Below, piece by piece: positions 55,147 to 64,000 of a DNA stretch of 64,000 nucleotides (position 1 is its first letter; each line of letters starts with the position of its first letter). The DNA comes from Thermoplasmata archaeon (GTDB lineage Archaea > Thermoplasmatota > Thermoplasmata > Thermoplasmatales > Thermoplasmataceae), in contig JAJZIN010000001.1 in NCBI GenBank assembly GCA_021810575.1, positions 1 to 64,000 on the forward strand, read 5' to 3'. The position numbers were made by a program, and so were the translations under genes. The notes beneath the pieces are model-generated. The model saw only the letters and a program-made list of their open reading frames with translations, made no database searches and had not been told where the DNA came from.

Positions 55147-56169
55147 TTACTTAACAACTTGAAACAGAGTTCCGTCTTCATTGTAAATGTTATATCTTTT
55201 AAGGCTGAAGCTGATCTTTGACCCTAACTCATATCTCTTGCTTGTTTTCAATATTATGGGATGTGTGCCCTCATCGTCTGAGTCATTTTCCAGGTTTCGA
55301 TCATCAAACCTACAGCTCACGTGAAAACTGTCTTCTTCCTGGTTACACCATTCAACTGTTCCAGTAATATCTTTTCCCTCACTTATCCAGTGATCCCTGA
55401 ATCCTATTATCTTGCCCGGGTTGTTGAAACTTTCCCCATTAATGAAGTTCATTGGATATTCTCCAACAAAGTCACCAAGCCATTTGCTTTTTGGCTCATT
55501 CAATATCTCATCAAAAACTCCTATCTGCTCTATTTTCCCGTCTCTCAGTACAGCTACCCTATCAGATAGAGTAGAAGCTTCTGTTTGATCATGTGTCACA
55601 TAAACAAAGGTGTGGCCGAGTTCCTTTTGGATCTTCTTGAGTTCAGCCCTTGCGGTGTACCTCACTCTTGCATCAAGATTGCTTAAGGGTTCATCGAGAA
55701 GAAAAATCTTCGGGTCCCTGACAAGTGCTCTGGCTAGAGCAACCCTCTGCTTTTGACCCCCACTCAACTGATTTATGTTTCTTTGAAGAACATCACCAAT
55801 CTTCAGCGTTTCAGCTATAGATTCTATCTTACCTTTTATTTTGCTCTTTTCATATTTTGCCATTTTCAATGGAAACTGTATATTCTGATAAACAGTCATA
55901 TTCGGATAAAGAGCATAGTTCTGAAACACCATTGCGATATTTCTCTTATTGGGAGGCAACTTACTTATATCCTGACCGTCAAGAATTATCTTTCCAGCCG
56001 TCAAGTCCTCAATTCCCACTGTTGTCCTCAATAAAGTACTCTTACCCATTCCTGAGGGCCCAAGTATTACGAGAAACTCACCATCATATATTTCCAGATT
56101 CAGTTTATTTAATACTCTCTTCTTTCCGTATAATTTATAAATATTTTCATAACTCATTTTTACGTTCAT
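55147..56169 (-). CDS. Sugar ABC transporter ATPase (MalK-like)
   Basis: This 340-residue ATPase has Walker A GPSGMGKST, signature LSGGQKQRVALARAL, Walker B IFLLDEPLSNLDARVR and H-loop YVTHD. The C-terminal extension (about 240-340) is the regulatory TOBE-type domain seen in carbohydrate importers. It overlaps the end of the permease gene upstream by four bases. The order on this strand is malF-like, malG-like, ATPase. Confidence 0.92.
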   Translation of the reverse strand: MNVKMSYENIYKLYGKKRVLNKLNLEIYDGEFLVILGPSGMGKSTLLRTTVGIEDLTAGKIILDGQDISKLPPNKRNIAMVFQNYALYPNMTVYQNIQFPLKMAKYEKSKIKGKIESIAETLKIGDVLQRNINQLSGGQKQRVALARALVRDPKIFLLDEPLSNLDARVRYTARAELKKIQKELGHTFVYVTHDQTEASTLSDRVAVLRDGKIEQIGVFDEILNEPKSKWLGDFVGEYPMNFINGESFNNPGKIIGFRDHWISEGKDITGTVEWCNQEEDSFHVSCRFDDRNLENDSDDEGTHPIILKTSKRYELGSKISFSLKRYNIYNEDGTLFQVVK

Positions 56170-56993
56170 CCGACTAAACCTCCTGATAAATATTGTCCTT
56201 TCAGGTACTTTTGAAGCACCGCTGCCAGTATTATGACTGGTATAGTTGCTACCAGAGCAAATGTGGCAGATTCCAGTGGTAGATTCCTCGAAACATAATT
56301 ATACAGTGTAACAGGAAATGTTGAATCTGTTGGCACTATAGGAGCGATAATCACTGCATACGTAAACTCATCCCATGATGTCATCCATGCCAGTAAAAAG
56401 GCAACCATAATTGGAACCCTTATCATTGGCATTAGAAGCCTGAAAAATGTTGAAGAAAAGGAAGCACCGTCTACCCTTGCCTGGTATTCCAGGTCGTGTG
56501 GAAGGCTTCTAAACCCACTCAACATAATAAAAACCGAGAGTGGCAGGACAACAAGTTCCTGGGCAAATGCCACACCAAAGACAGTGTTGTCTAGATTTGC
56601 GTGAAGAAAATAGACTGATATTGGTATTGCAATAACCAGTCCTGGCATCATGTTGATTATGAACAGGAAGACGATTAATTTATTTGACAGTGCAGAAGTA
56701 AGTTTAGAAAGCCCGTATCCAGCCGGTATGCCAAGTCCAACCGCAATCAAACCAACCATGAATGCAACTTCCAGACTTCTTGTCAAAGGGCCAATTAAAT
56801 CAACTTCCTTGAACGACTGGATCAGGTTACTTAATGTGAAAGCAAGTGGTATCTGACCCGGATAAATCTTGTCAAATGTTAGATATGCTGGTTGGAAAGC
56901 ATAAATGATCAGTATCCAGAGTGGATATACGAATACAATAGCTAGGATTATTACTGCTATGTATGTTGTCCATTTTCCCTTCTCATTTGACAT
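56166..56993 (-). CDS. Sugar ABC transporter permease (MalG-like)
   Basis: This 275-residue inner subunit has six membrane helices. The coupling-helix EAA loop lies at EYQARVDGASFSSTFFRLLMPMIRVP. ATG 56993 is used because GGAGGTG lies nine bases upstream; a TTG at 57011 lacks one. It begins within the end of the preceding permease gene. Together with its partner it forms the pore for the sugar importer. Confidence 0.9.
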   Translation of the reverse strand: MSNEKGKWTTYIAVIILAIVFVYPLWILIIYAFQPAYLTFDKIYPGQIPLAFTLSNLIQSFKEVDLIGPLTRSLEVAFMVGLIAVGLGIPAGYGLSKLTSALSNKLIVFLFIINMMPGLVIAIPISVYFLHANLDNTVFGVAFAQELVVLPLSVFIMLSGFRSLPHDLEYQARVDGASFSSTFFRLLMPMIRVPIMVAFLLAWMTSWDEFTYAVIIAPIVPTDSTFPVTLYNYVSRNLPLESATFALVATIPVIILAAVLQKYLKGQYLSGGLVG

Positions 56994-57909
56994 GATCTTT
57001 CGCACCTCCAAGTCTTACAACTATAACCGAATACACCATGATTATTGCCAGAAGGATTGTTGCAGCTGCATAAGAAATGTTTCTTGTCTGCAGAGAGGAG
57101 TAATTTTCGAATATCAATGTATTCATTATAAGTGGATGATACCCTATAATTACGAGCGGCAATGCAAAAATATTGAATTCACTGACTCCCCTTACCAGAA
57201 GCGCAATTGACATTATGGGTGCAATGTTTGGCAAGGTTATGTGTATAAATCGGCTTACTGCACCAGCTCCATCCACTGAAGCTGCTTCATAGAGGGTTGG
57301 TGGGAGGGATGAAAGACCACCATATAGAATCAATGCAACCAGTGGTGTATTCTTCCAGAAATCGGAGAACATCACAACACCTAGTGAGGAACTGTTTGTA
57401 TTGAACCAGTCTATGGGTTTTAATCCAATTGAAACCAGCGCTGAGTTAGCATATCCACCAACAGCCTGGAATATTATGGAAAATACAAAAGCGCTTACCA
57501 CGGTAGAAATACCTAGTGGAATGATAACTAATGTGGAAAAAGCCTTCTTACCCTTGAATGGCTTGACCAGTACCATCGCAATTGCAAGCGCAATGAAAAG
57601 CTGTATTAAAAGGGCACCAACGCTTACAAGCAGAGTATTTATTATAGCACCATACAGTCCGTAACTCGGTAAAGCAAGATAATTGGCTAGAGTGAACCCA
57701 TGTTTTCCAATAAAGCTATCATATACAACTGTTATAGCTGGAACGATTGCAAGTCCTATCACATAGGCCAAAGCAGGGATAGCAAAAATAAGGTAATAGA
57801 TATTCCTTTTAGCAGACCTTTTGAAAACATTACCTCTGGATAGAAAGTCTTCTTCCTTATCATGTCTAATATCAGCTTTACTTTTACTGATCGTATTCCT
57901 ATTTTCCAT
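56983..57909 (-). CDS. Sugar ABC transporter permease (MalF-like)
   Basis: This 308-residue permease has a charged N-terminal extension and about six membrane helices. The EAA loop is YEAASVDGAGAVSRFIHITLPNIAPI. It is the first gene of the permease-ATPase operon, convergent with the binding protein gene. The next gene upstream in this direction is more than 400 bases away, so the promoter is in the adjacent intergenic region. Confidence 0.9.
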   Translation of the reverse strand: MENRNTISKSKADIRHDKEEDFLSRGNVFKRSAKRNIYYLIFAIPALAYVIGLAIVPAITVVYDSFIGKHGFTLANYLALPSYGLYGAIINTLLVSVGALLIQLFIALAIAMVLVKPFKGKKAFSTLVIIPLGISTVVSAFVFSIIFQAVGGYANSALVSIGLKPIDWFNTNSSSLGVVMFSDFWKNTPLVALILYGGLSSLPPTLYEAASVDGAGAVSRFIHITLPNIAPIMSIALLVRGVSEFNIFALPLVIIGYHPLIMNTLIFENYSSLQTRNISYAAATILLAIIMVYSVIVVRLGGAKDHVK

Positions 57910-58389
57910 TTGTTATCACACCTAATTTCAAGTTTTTCTAAATTCGATCAAATTTAATTGGATTGTTTTTTATCTTTAAATCAGACTTTGTAACACATTC
58001 CTTAATTTTCCTGTCTGCGAGTGTTTTTATGTCCTATATATCAAGTTACTCTATGGCCAAATGTATTTTGATACCATAGCTTGAAAATAATATTTAGTTT
58101 TTTTACTCGTTTAAATAGTTACATTATGTAATACCACGCTTATTTATGAATAATATTGAGGCTTATATTACTCACCATAATAAGGAATTGAATGACATTT
58201 TCCAGTTTTTTCTTTCTTTTACGCCATTTCTAACCAGAATGGAACAGAAACCTCAGATATGCAGAAAGTGAATCTATAGGGCACATTCTCTGGAATTTGT
58301 CTGCTGATGAGGTATGACTGTCTTCTTTCCTATTTAACTGAAATGAAAGGTTGGGAAGTTTGAATAATATTGGTAATATTTATTTCCAC
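57910..58389. other. Intergenic region with decayed coding remnant
   Basis: This gap of 480 bases holds the permease promoter on one side and the acyl-CoA ligase promoter on the other. Between them, plus strand 58146-58271, a frame of 41 codons (beginning MNNIEAYITHHNKELND, ending QICRK) is followed by further protein-like codons broken by stops and frame changes up to about 58350. This looks like a gene that has decayed. I cannot name the family. Confidence 0.35.
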
Positions 58390-59994
58390 ATGACTTACGT
58401 AAAATACGAATTAACACTGGGAAATCTTTTAAGAAGCAGTACGGTTAGAAATCCCAGTCAGGAAATAGTTGATTCAGAATTTGGAAGAATTACATTCAGC
58501 AGATTTGGAAGTGACGTCACATCACTGGCAAAGGGCCTTGTAAAAATTGGCGTTAAGCCTAAGGATAAGATAGGGATTCTTGACTGGGATACAATCAATT
58601 TTCTAAAGTCTTTCTATGCTGTTCCAATGACCGGTGCAATACTGCATACGGTCAATATCAGATATCCTACTGAGCTCATATATTATACTATTCAACATGC
58701 AGAGGATTCATATTTAATACTGAGAGATGAGATAGCCAAAATGTTCGTTCAATATAAGGATCTATTTGGTTTCATAAAAGGATGGATCATTTACAGGACT
58801 TCTAATGAAGAGATCAACTTACCATTTAACAACGTAATAAATTTTGAAGATCTTGTAAATACGGACGACAATATACCTCTTCCCTATGTTTCAGAAGAGG
58901 ATACTGCAACACTTTTCTATACGTCTGGAACCACTGGAATGCCAAAGGGCGTATCATTTACTCATAGGGACATAGTGCTTCATGCATTCTCAATTGCCAA
59001 CACAGTATCCGATTATCCGATCTCACTTGGTTCTGGCGATACATTGATGCCACTGGTACCAATGTTTCATGTTCACGCCTGGGGTCTTCCCCAGCTTTTC
59101 CTTCTGAAAGGTCTAAAATATGTCCTCCCAGGAAGATATAACCCTGAGAAAATACTCGAACTTATGGAAAGTGAAAGGGTAAGCACAACTGCTATGGTCC
59201 CCTCCATACTTTATATGTTACTGGCCGCAAAAAATTCCAGCAAAGTATTACCATCGCTTAACCTGAGATGTATTATTGGGGGTGGAGCCTTAACCATGGA
59301 ACTAAAGAACAGGGCTAAATCTTTTAATGTCACAAGCATTGGTGCTTATGGTTTATCTGAAACAGCACCCCTTGTTTCATTTTCCACTCTGAACAGTGAG
59401 GTTCAGAACCTGGACGAGAAAACTAAAGAAGAATATGAAATCAAGGCTGGAATTCCAGCTCCCTTTGTGGAAATTAAAATAATGTATTCAAAATCCGAGC
59501 TAAATAAGGATAAAAAAAATAAGTTCGGTGAAATCCTCGTTAGATCCCCATATGTTGCAAGGGAATATTACAAGGATGCTGAGGCTACAAAAAAATTATG
59601 GGCTGAGGGATGGCTTCATACAGGAGACCTTGGATATATAGACGAAAAAGGATATCTCTGTATAGTGGACAGAGAGAAGGATGCAGTTAAATCCGGGGGT
59701 GAATTCATACCTACTTTGATACTTGAAGATGTAGTTAGCCTTTATGATGGCATAGACAGGGTCGCCATTATCGGAAAGAAAGATGAAAAGTGGGGGGAAA
59801 GGCCTGTGGCATTCTATACCTCAAATGGTACCGTTAAAAAAGAAGAAATCGATGAATTTCTGAAAAGGTTCGTGGAAGAAAGAAGAATAGAAAAATTCTG
59901 GATGCCTGATGAATATGTGAGGGTGGATTCCTTTGAAATGACCTCTACTGGAAAAGTTGACAAAAAGAAATTAAGGGAGAAATATTACAGTTGA
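58390..59994 (+). CDS. Acyl-CoA ligase (AMP-forming)
   Basis: This 534-residue member of the AMP-binding superfamily activates a carboxylic acid, probably a medium or long chain fatty acid, to the CoA ester. TLFYTSGTTGMPKGVSFTHRD is the phosphate-binding loop. GAYGLSETAP is motif A5 and GWLHTGDLGYIDEKGYL carries the hinge Asp. STGKVDKKKLREKY ends with the adenylation Lys. ATG 58390 gives MTYVKYELTL. Frames upstream from TTG 58351 read poorly. It is likely to feed the beta-oxidation genes at 45.5-48.3 kb. Confidence 0.9.
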   Translation: MTYVKYELTLGNLLRSSTVRNPSQEIVDSEFGRITFSRFGSDVTSLAKGLVKIGVKPKDKIGILDWDTINFLKSFYAVPMTGAILHTVNIRYPTELIYYTIQHAEDSYLILRDEIAKMFVQYKDLFGFIKGWIIYRTSNEEINLPFNNVINFEDLVNTDDNIPLPYVSEEDTATLFYTSGTTGMPKGVSFTHRDIVLHAFSIANTVSDYPISLGSGDTLMPLVPMFHVHAWGLPQLFLLKGLKYVLPGRYNPEKILELMESERVSTTAMVPSILYMLLAAKNSSKVLPSLNLRCIIGGGALTMELKNRAKSFNVTSIGAYGLSETAPLVSFSTLNSEVQNLDEKTKEEYEIKAGIPAPFVEIKIMYSKSELNKDKKNKFGEILVRSPYVAREYYKDAEATKKLWAEGWLHTGDLGYIDEKGYLCIVDREKDAVKSGGEFIPTLILEDVVSLYDGIDRVAIIGKKDEKWGERPVAFYTSNGTVKKEEIDEFLKRFVEERRIEKFWMPDEYVRVDSFEMTSTGKVDKKKLREKYYS

Positions 59995-60134
59995 TTTTAA
60001 CCTTATTTAAAGCGTAAACAAAGATTATTTTCCAATAAAATTTTTATTTTTAGTGTCTCATAGTCAAAATATCGCAGGCAGTTGTACTCATTAAGTTTGA
60101 ACCGTGAAAATTATACCGGTAACAAAAAAGATAA

Positions 60135-60144
60135 CTTATATATT
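60135..60144 (+). promoter_or_regulatory. TATA box of ftsZ
   Basis: CTTATATATT is centred about 23 bases before ATG 60163. This placement indicates a leaderless ftsZ mRNA and argues against translation from upstream in-frame codons at 60082. Confidence 0.5.
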
Positions 60145-60162
60145 CCTATACTATTATTCATT

Positions 60163-61233
60163 ATGATTTCTGGGAATCCCAGCATTGATGAAGAAGAGGA
60201 GAATTACGGTACTTCAAAGGAAAAACTCACAGAACTTGTTGAAGAGAATAAACTGAGAATAAAGATCTTTGGGATGGGTGGTGCAGGTTCCAACACTATC
60301 AAGAGAATGGTAAATAGAAGTTTCAACTCACCATACTGTGAAATCTCATTCGCGGCCGCTAACACTGATGCATCACATCTCAGTAAGATTGGGGTGAAAG
60401 AGAAAATTGTGCTTGGGAAGCAGCTTACAAAGGGAAGGGGAGCTGGGGCAGATCCTCAGGTGGGTAATGCTGCTGCGAGAGAATCCCAAACAGAGATTGA
60501 AAAAAGCCTGGACAGGGTCAAGATTGCCATCATTGTAACAGGACTTGGTGGCGGAACCGGGACGGGGTCTTCTCCCTTTCTTGCAATGAAGGCAAAGGAG
60601 AGAAATTCAATAGTCATAGGCATTGCTTCCCTCCCCATGGCAAGCGAAGGAAAAAAGCGGATGGAGAATGCCAGGAAAGGGGAATCTGAGTTGATTCAAT
60701 TCTGTGATTCCCTCATCCTCTTTGAGAATGACCGGATAAGAAAATATGCACCAAGAGAACTATTCAATGTGGCCCTCGAGTTTGCTGACTCAATAATGAT
60801 GAATGCAATTGAAGGACTGATCGAAAGTGTTTCTAAGAGTGCGACTGTGAACACAGAACTTTCTGACCTGGAAAAAATACTGGAACTCGGCGGTCTAGGC
60901 ATATTTGGAGTTGGAATTTCTGATTCCTCACCGGAACAGAGAATCATGGAAGCATGCGAATCGGCATTGAATTCCCCCTTTAACTCTTCAGAAATTTCCC
61001 AGGCCAGAGGTCTTCTTCTAAGCATCTCTGGTGATGATACCCTTACTGTTGAGGAAAGGGAAAAGGCAATGAAATTCATGAAGGATAAGGTATCACCTGG
61101 TGCAAATATAATTGTCAGGCAGGAGACCGATAATACCTTCAAGGGGAAGGTAAAGATAATATTCTTTGCAACGGGAATTATTCCTGAAGGGGAGGAGTTT
61201 CATATACGAAAAGACAGGCACGAAATTTCATAG
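60163..61233 (+). CDS. ftsZ: Cell division protein FtsZ
   Basis: This 356-residue tubulin-like GTPase forms the division ring. IKIFGMGGAGSNTIKRM is the first nucleotide loop, AANTDASHL the next contact, and GLGGGTGTGSSPFLAM the tubulin signature. SIMMNAIEGLIESVSKSATVN lies near the T7 loop. An acidic N-terminal stretch of about 25 residues precedes the fold, and the C-terminus is charged. The start at 60163 is set by the TATA box position. Confidence 0.95.
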   Translation: MISGNPSIDEEEENYGTSKEKLTELVEENKLRIKIFGMGGAGSNTIKRMVNRSFNSPYCEISFAAANTDASHLSKIGVKEKIVLGKQLTKGRGAGADPQVGNAAARESQTEIEKSLDRVKIAIIVTGLGGGTGTGSSPFLAMKAKERNSIVIGIASLPMASEGKKRMENARKGESELIQFCDSLILFENDRIRKYAPRELFNVALEFADSIMMNAIEGLIESVSKSATVNTELSDLEKILELGGLGIFGVGISDSSPEQRIMEACESALNSPFNSSEISQARGLLLSISGDDTLTVEEREKAMKFMKDKVSPGANIIVRQETDNTFKGKVKIIFFATGIIPEGEEFHIRKDRHEIS

Positions 61234-61304
61234 TTTATTAGTTTGTAAAAATAGGAAAAGTTTTAATTTCATTTTCTATAAAGTAATTTGGGGCAAGGTA
61301 AGAG

Positions 61305-62171
61305 ATGGAATTTCCTAGTGATATGGAAATCCAGGATAAAAAACTGGATAATAAAACACTTTTTAAGATAGCACAGTCTGCAAGATCCCTGATAATCAAG
61401 ATGGTTTACAGCGCAAAAAGTGGACATCCTGGTGGTTCTCTCAGTATAATAGACATTCTGACTGACCTTTACTTCAGGGAAATGATTATTGATCCAAAGG
61501 ACCCGGAAATGCCAAAAAGGGACAGACTGATAATGAGCAAGGGACATGCATCTCCGGCATTATACAGCATCCTTGCGTTGAGGGGATTTTTTCCTCAGGA
61601 ACTACTCATGGATTTCAGACAGCTGAACTCAAAGCTAGAGGGACATGTTCATCGTGGAGTTCCAGGTGTTGAATCATCAACAGGATCTCTCGGGCAGGGT
61701 CTTGGAGTAGCTGTAGGAATGGCAATTGCTGCAAAAATCAAGAAGGAAGATTACAGGGTTTTTGCAATTCTTGGAGACGGGGAAATCGAGGAGGGAAGCG
61801 TGTGGGAATCACTTATGGCAGGTAGTAAATATAGGCTGAATAACCTGGTAGCAATACTAGACAAGAATGGAGTACAGCTTGATGGTTTCACAAAGGATAT
61901 AATGCCAATGGGAAGTGTTTATGATAAAGTCAAATCCTTTGGGTGGAACGTGATGGAATTTGATGGCCACAATTTTAATGAAATACAGAAAGCATTTGAC
62001 TTTGCAAGAAAGAGCTCAGATAAGCCAGTGTTTCTGATAGCCAATACAGTGAAAGGTAAGGGCGTAAGCTATATGGAAAATAATCCAAAATACCATGGCT
62101 CTCCTCCTGCATCAAATGAGGAGTATGAAATGGCCTTGGGTGAAATAGGTGCTAGAATTTATGAAGAGTGA
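61305..62171 (+). CDS. Transketolase, N-terminal (TPP-binding) subunit
   Basis: This 288-residue subunit carries the thiamine diphosphate site: HPGGSLSIIDILTDLYF, MSKGHASPALYSILA and the motif GDGEIEEGSVWESLMAG...N. SSTGSLGQGLGVAVGMA is the conserved loop. It forms a heteromeric transketolase with the next gene, the usual archaeal split. AGGTAAG precedes the ATG. It starts the operon with transaldolase, supplying the non-oxidative pentose phosphate route. Confidence 0.93.
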   Translation: MEFPSDMEIQDKKLDNKTLFKIAQSARSLIIKMVYSAKSGHPGGSLSIIDILTDLYFREMIIDPKDPEMPKRDRLIMSKGHASPALYSILALRGFFPQELLMDFRQLNSKLEGHVHRGVPGVESSTGSLGQGLGVAVGMAIAAKIKKEDYRVFAILGDGEIEEGSVWESLMAGSKYRLNNLVAILDKNGVQLDGFTKDIMPMGSVYDKVKSFGWNVMEFDGHNFNEIQKAFDFARKSSDKPVFLIANTVKGKGVSYMENNPKYHGSPPASNEEYEMALGEIGARIYEE

Positions 62172-63117
62172 AAGTTTAAGAGAAGCGTATGGAAGGAAGC
62201 TAGTGGAGCTCGGAAAGAACCACAGTGACCTTGTTGTTCTTGATGCAGATCTGTCAAGTTCAACAAAGACTCAGGCCTTTGGTAAGGAATTCCCAAACAG
62301 GTTTTTTAACATGGGTATTTCAGAACAGTCTATGGTAACAACAGCAGCTGGGATGGCCCTAAGTGACTTGAAGCCATTTGTTTCAACATTCGCAATTTTT
62401 CTCACAAGAACCTATGAGCAGATACGGCAGTCGGTTTGTTACAATAATATAAACGTGAAATTTGTTGTAACTCATGCAGGTATAACAGTAGGAGAAGATG
62501 GTGCGACTCATCAGATGGTAGAAGACATTGGGTTAATGAGCGGACTTCCCAACATGAAAGTCATAGTTCCGGCAGATTCCATAGAAACTGAGTCTGTAAT
62601 AGATTACCTTGTTGAAAAGACTAAAACCCCCTACTATGTCAGATTAACTAGGGAAAAATTTGCAGTAGTGAATGAGAATGATTATCAATTTAGGGAGGGG
62701 AAAAATACCGTTTTAAGAGACGGGAGTGACCTGACAATTTTTGCAAATGGGTCCATGCTTTCATTCGCCCTCGAAGCAGCAGAAAAACTTAAGGAGCTTG
62801 CAATAGATACTGCGGTTATTAACGTGTCCTCCATCAAACCCATTGACAGGGCCAATATAGTAGACTATGCGAAAAAGACAGGACATATAGTAACTGCTGA
62901 AGAACATTCAATCTACAATGGTCTTGGAAGCAGGGTATGCGAGGTAACTTCTGAGGAATATCCTGTACCTGTTGTTAGGGTTGGCATGAAAGACTCCTTT
63001 GGTAAATCAGGAAAGTCATGGGAGTTGTTTGATTATTTTCATATGGGTGTAAATGATATCGTCTCAGCTGGTGTGAAATCATTCAGGGAGGAGAAAAAAT
63101 ATGAAACTATTTCTTGA
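62161..63117 (+). CDS. Transketolase, C-terminal subunit
   Basis: This 318-residue subunit contains the pyrimidine-binding domain with [19 protein letters not shown], where Glu activates the cofactor, and [15 protein letters not shown]. The C-terminal domain carries [18 protein letters not shown]. The start ATG 62161 lies inside the end of the previous gene, with GGTG nine bases upstream; a GTG at 62149 is the alternative. Its end overlaps the transaldolase start by 17 bases. Confidence 0.93.
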   Translation: MKSESLREAYGRKLVELGKNHSDLVVLDADLSSSTKTQAFGKEFPNRFFNMGISEQSMVTTAAGMALSDLKPFVSTFAIFLTRTYEQIRQSVCYNNINVKFVVTHAGITVGEDGATHQMVEDIGLMSGLPNMKVIVPADSIETESVIDYLVEKTKTPYYVRLTREKFAVVNENDYQFREGKNTVLRDGSDLTIFANGSMLSFALEAAEKLKELAIDTAVINVSSIKPIDRANIVDYAKKTGHIVTAEEHSIYNGLGSRVCEVTSEEYPVPVVRVGMKDSFGKSGKSWELFDYFHMGVNDIVSAGVKSFREEKKYETIS

Positions 63118-63772
63118 TACGGCAAATTTAACAGAGATAAAGCAGGCCAATGAATGGGGACTACTTGATGGAGTCACAACAAACCCATCACTGATAGCAA
63201 AAGAAATGAAAAATGGCGGAAGCTTTAAAGATATTGTTACCAGAATTCTCAAGGAAACTCCGGGACCGGTAAGCATTGAAGTCATAGCAGAGGACTACGA
63301 TAACATGTTGAAACAGGCCTTCAAAATAAGTGAACTTGGAAAAAATGCTGTTGTTAAGGTTCCATTTACTACCGTCGGACTAAAGGTGACAAAGGCTCTT
63401 TCAGACAAGGGGATACCGGTTAATTCAACGCTTATCTTCAGTGGCATACAGGCACTGTTTGCTGCAAAGGCAGGTGCAAGATATGTATCACCATTTGTAG
63501 GCAGGCTTGATGATATCGCGGAGGACGGCATGTCGGTAATAGAACAGATAAAGACTATCTATACAAATTACGACATGAAGACAAATATACTGGTAGCATC
63601 AATCAGGAGTCCATTGCATGTTTTGAGATCGATGATCATGGGGGCAGACGTAATAACGCTGCCATTCGATGTTTTATCAAAACTCCCAAGTCACCCTAAA
63701 ACCACAGAAGGTTTGACCAGATTCCTGGACGACTGGAAAAAGGCTTTTGGTAATATGGACTTTCCACTTTAA
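63101..63772 (+). CDS. tal: Transaldolase (short, MipB/TalC type)
   Basis: This 223-residue (alpha/beta)8 enzyme transfers a dihydroxyacetone unit between sugar phosphates. [10 protein letters not shown] is the N-terminal Asp motif and [13 protein letters not shown] follows. The Schiff-base Lys86 lies in NAVVKVPFT. The short length is normal for archaeal forms. It may act as transaldolase or fructose-6-phosphate aldolase, which cannot be told apart here, but the transketolase neighbours favour transaldolase. GGGAGGAG lies just before the start. Confidence 0.9.
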   Translation: MKLFLDTANLTEIKQANEWGLLDGVTTNPSLIAKEMKNGGSFKDIVTRILKETPGPVSIEVIAEDYDNMLKQAFKISELGKNAVVKVPFTTVGLKVTKALSDKGIPVNSTLIFSGIQALFAAKAGARYVSPFVGRLDDIAEDGMSVIEQIKTIYTNYDMKTNILVASIRSPLHVLRSMIMGADVITLPFDVLSKLPSHPKTTEGLTRFLDDWKKAFGNMDFPL

Positions 63773-63805
63773 CCAATTTTTTATATTAGTAATTAATTAT
63801 ATCCC

Positions 63806-64000
63806 GTGATATTTCTTGATTTTCTTCTTTTTAACGTTGTGATAATTGTTGGAAGTATCATCTTGTTCCACCTTTTTCGGTATAAATTGATTGATTATTC
63901 CCTGATCGTTTCGCTTCTTATTGGATTGCTGTTCTATCTTATTTTTCCAGATACCATAGATTTTGCAATTGTTGTTCTTGGAACTCTCTCCATAAATACT
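63806..64000 (+). CDS. Membrane protein, truncated by the window end
   Basis: A frame of 65 codons runs from GTG to the window edge without stop. Its product is very hydrophobic, with at least two membrane helices (FLLFNVVIIVGSIILFHLF and LIVSLLIGLLFYLIF). It begins 33 bases after transaldolase. The family cannot be named from this part. Confidence 0.4.
   Translation, partial: MIFLDFLLFNVVIIVGSIILFHLFRYKLIDYSLIVSLLIGLLFYLIFPDTIDFAIVVLGTLSINT

Noticed and set aside
1..64000. CRISPR arrays, ribosomal RNA genes or prophage.
   Set aside because: No regularly spaced repeats, no rRNA-like stretches and no phage structural genes were seen on reading the window; all long stretches are occupied by ordinary chromosomal genes.

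Overview
The window reads as chromosomal DNA of a Thermoplasmatales-type archaeon, most like Cuniculiplasma or Ferroplasma. The archaeal assignment rests on small primase PriS, TFB, Gar1, Pcc1, a separate GMP synthase glutaminase subunit, a geranylgeranyl-reductase-like flavoprotein, two-subunit transketolase, LysW-dependent amino acid biosynthesis and tRNAs without encoded CCA. The acidophile or heterotroph flavour comes from a secreted sedolisin, a GH15 alpha-glucosidase with a sugar ABC importer, beta-oxidation genes and a low G+C content. The genus cannot be fixed from the sequence alone. Many genes have a TATA-like box about 25 bases before the start codon, so leaderless mRNAs are common. 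Internal operon genes use GGTGA or GGAGG ribosome binding sites.

Layout: 1-5 kb holds a GGR-like flavoprotein, a membrane protein, an adenosine-specific kinase family protein, tRNA-Arg, an ABC ATPase, a rubrerythrin/DUF3501 pair and PriS. 5.8-12.4 kb holds a large membrane-anchored sedolisin, tRNA-Leu and an MMPL/RND exporter. 12.8-19.7 kb holds peroxiredoxin, a Dph6-like ligase, a COG2108 radical SAM protein, a winged-helix protein, PurB, a pilin-like protein and an orphan DNA methyltransferase. 19.8-28.5 kb is an arginine (possibly also lysine) block: argG-argH, an ACT-domain protein divergent from argG, and the operon lysW-lysY-lysZ-lysJ-argX/lysX-lysK. 29.0-33.0 kb has a second tRNA-Leu and an unrecognised three-gene cluster: a possible kinase-like protein, a coiled-coil protein and a membrane protein with a zinc ribbon. 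33-41 kb has GNAT, Pcc1, TFB, Gar1, GuaA glutaminase subunit, PRC-barrel, CLC channel, two membrane proteins and a Gfo/Idh dehydrogenase. 41.2-43.4 kb is a compact redox locus (HTH regulator, thioredoxin, thioredoxin reductase, Rieske protein). 43.4-49.7 kb has a TPR protein, a cysteine-synthase-like enzyme, a beta-oxidation operon, rhodanese and a DtxR-type regulator. 49.8-58 kb has an APC permease and the GH15/sugar ABC locus. 58.4-64 kb has acyl-CoA ligase, FtsZ, two-subunit transketolase, transaldolase and a truncated membrane gene.

Most notable points: (1) the sugar-binding protein at 53532-54944 appears rearranged, with a piece normally inside the C-terminal part now between the membrane anchor and the N-terminal lobe; (2) the thioredoxin reductase lacks recognisable NADPH-binding motifs and sits directly before a Rieske protein, next to a divergent regulator with adjacent cysteines and an inverted repeat in the shared promoter; (3) the unexplained gene trio at 29.2-33.0 kb includes a gene probably started by AUU directly after the preceding stop codon.
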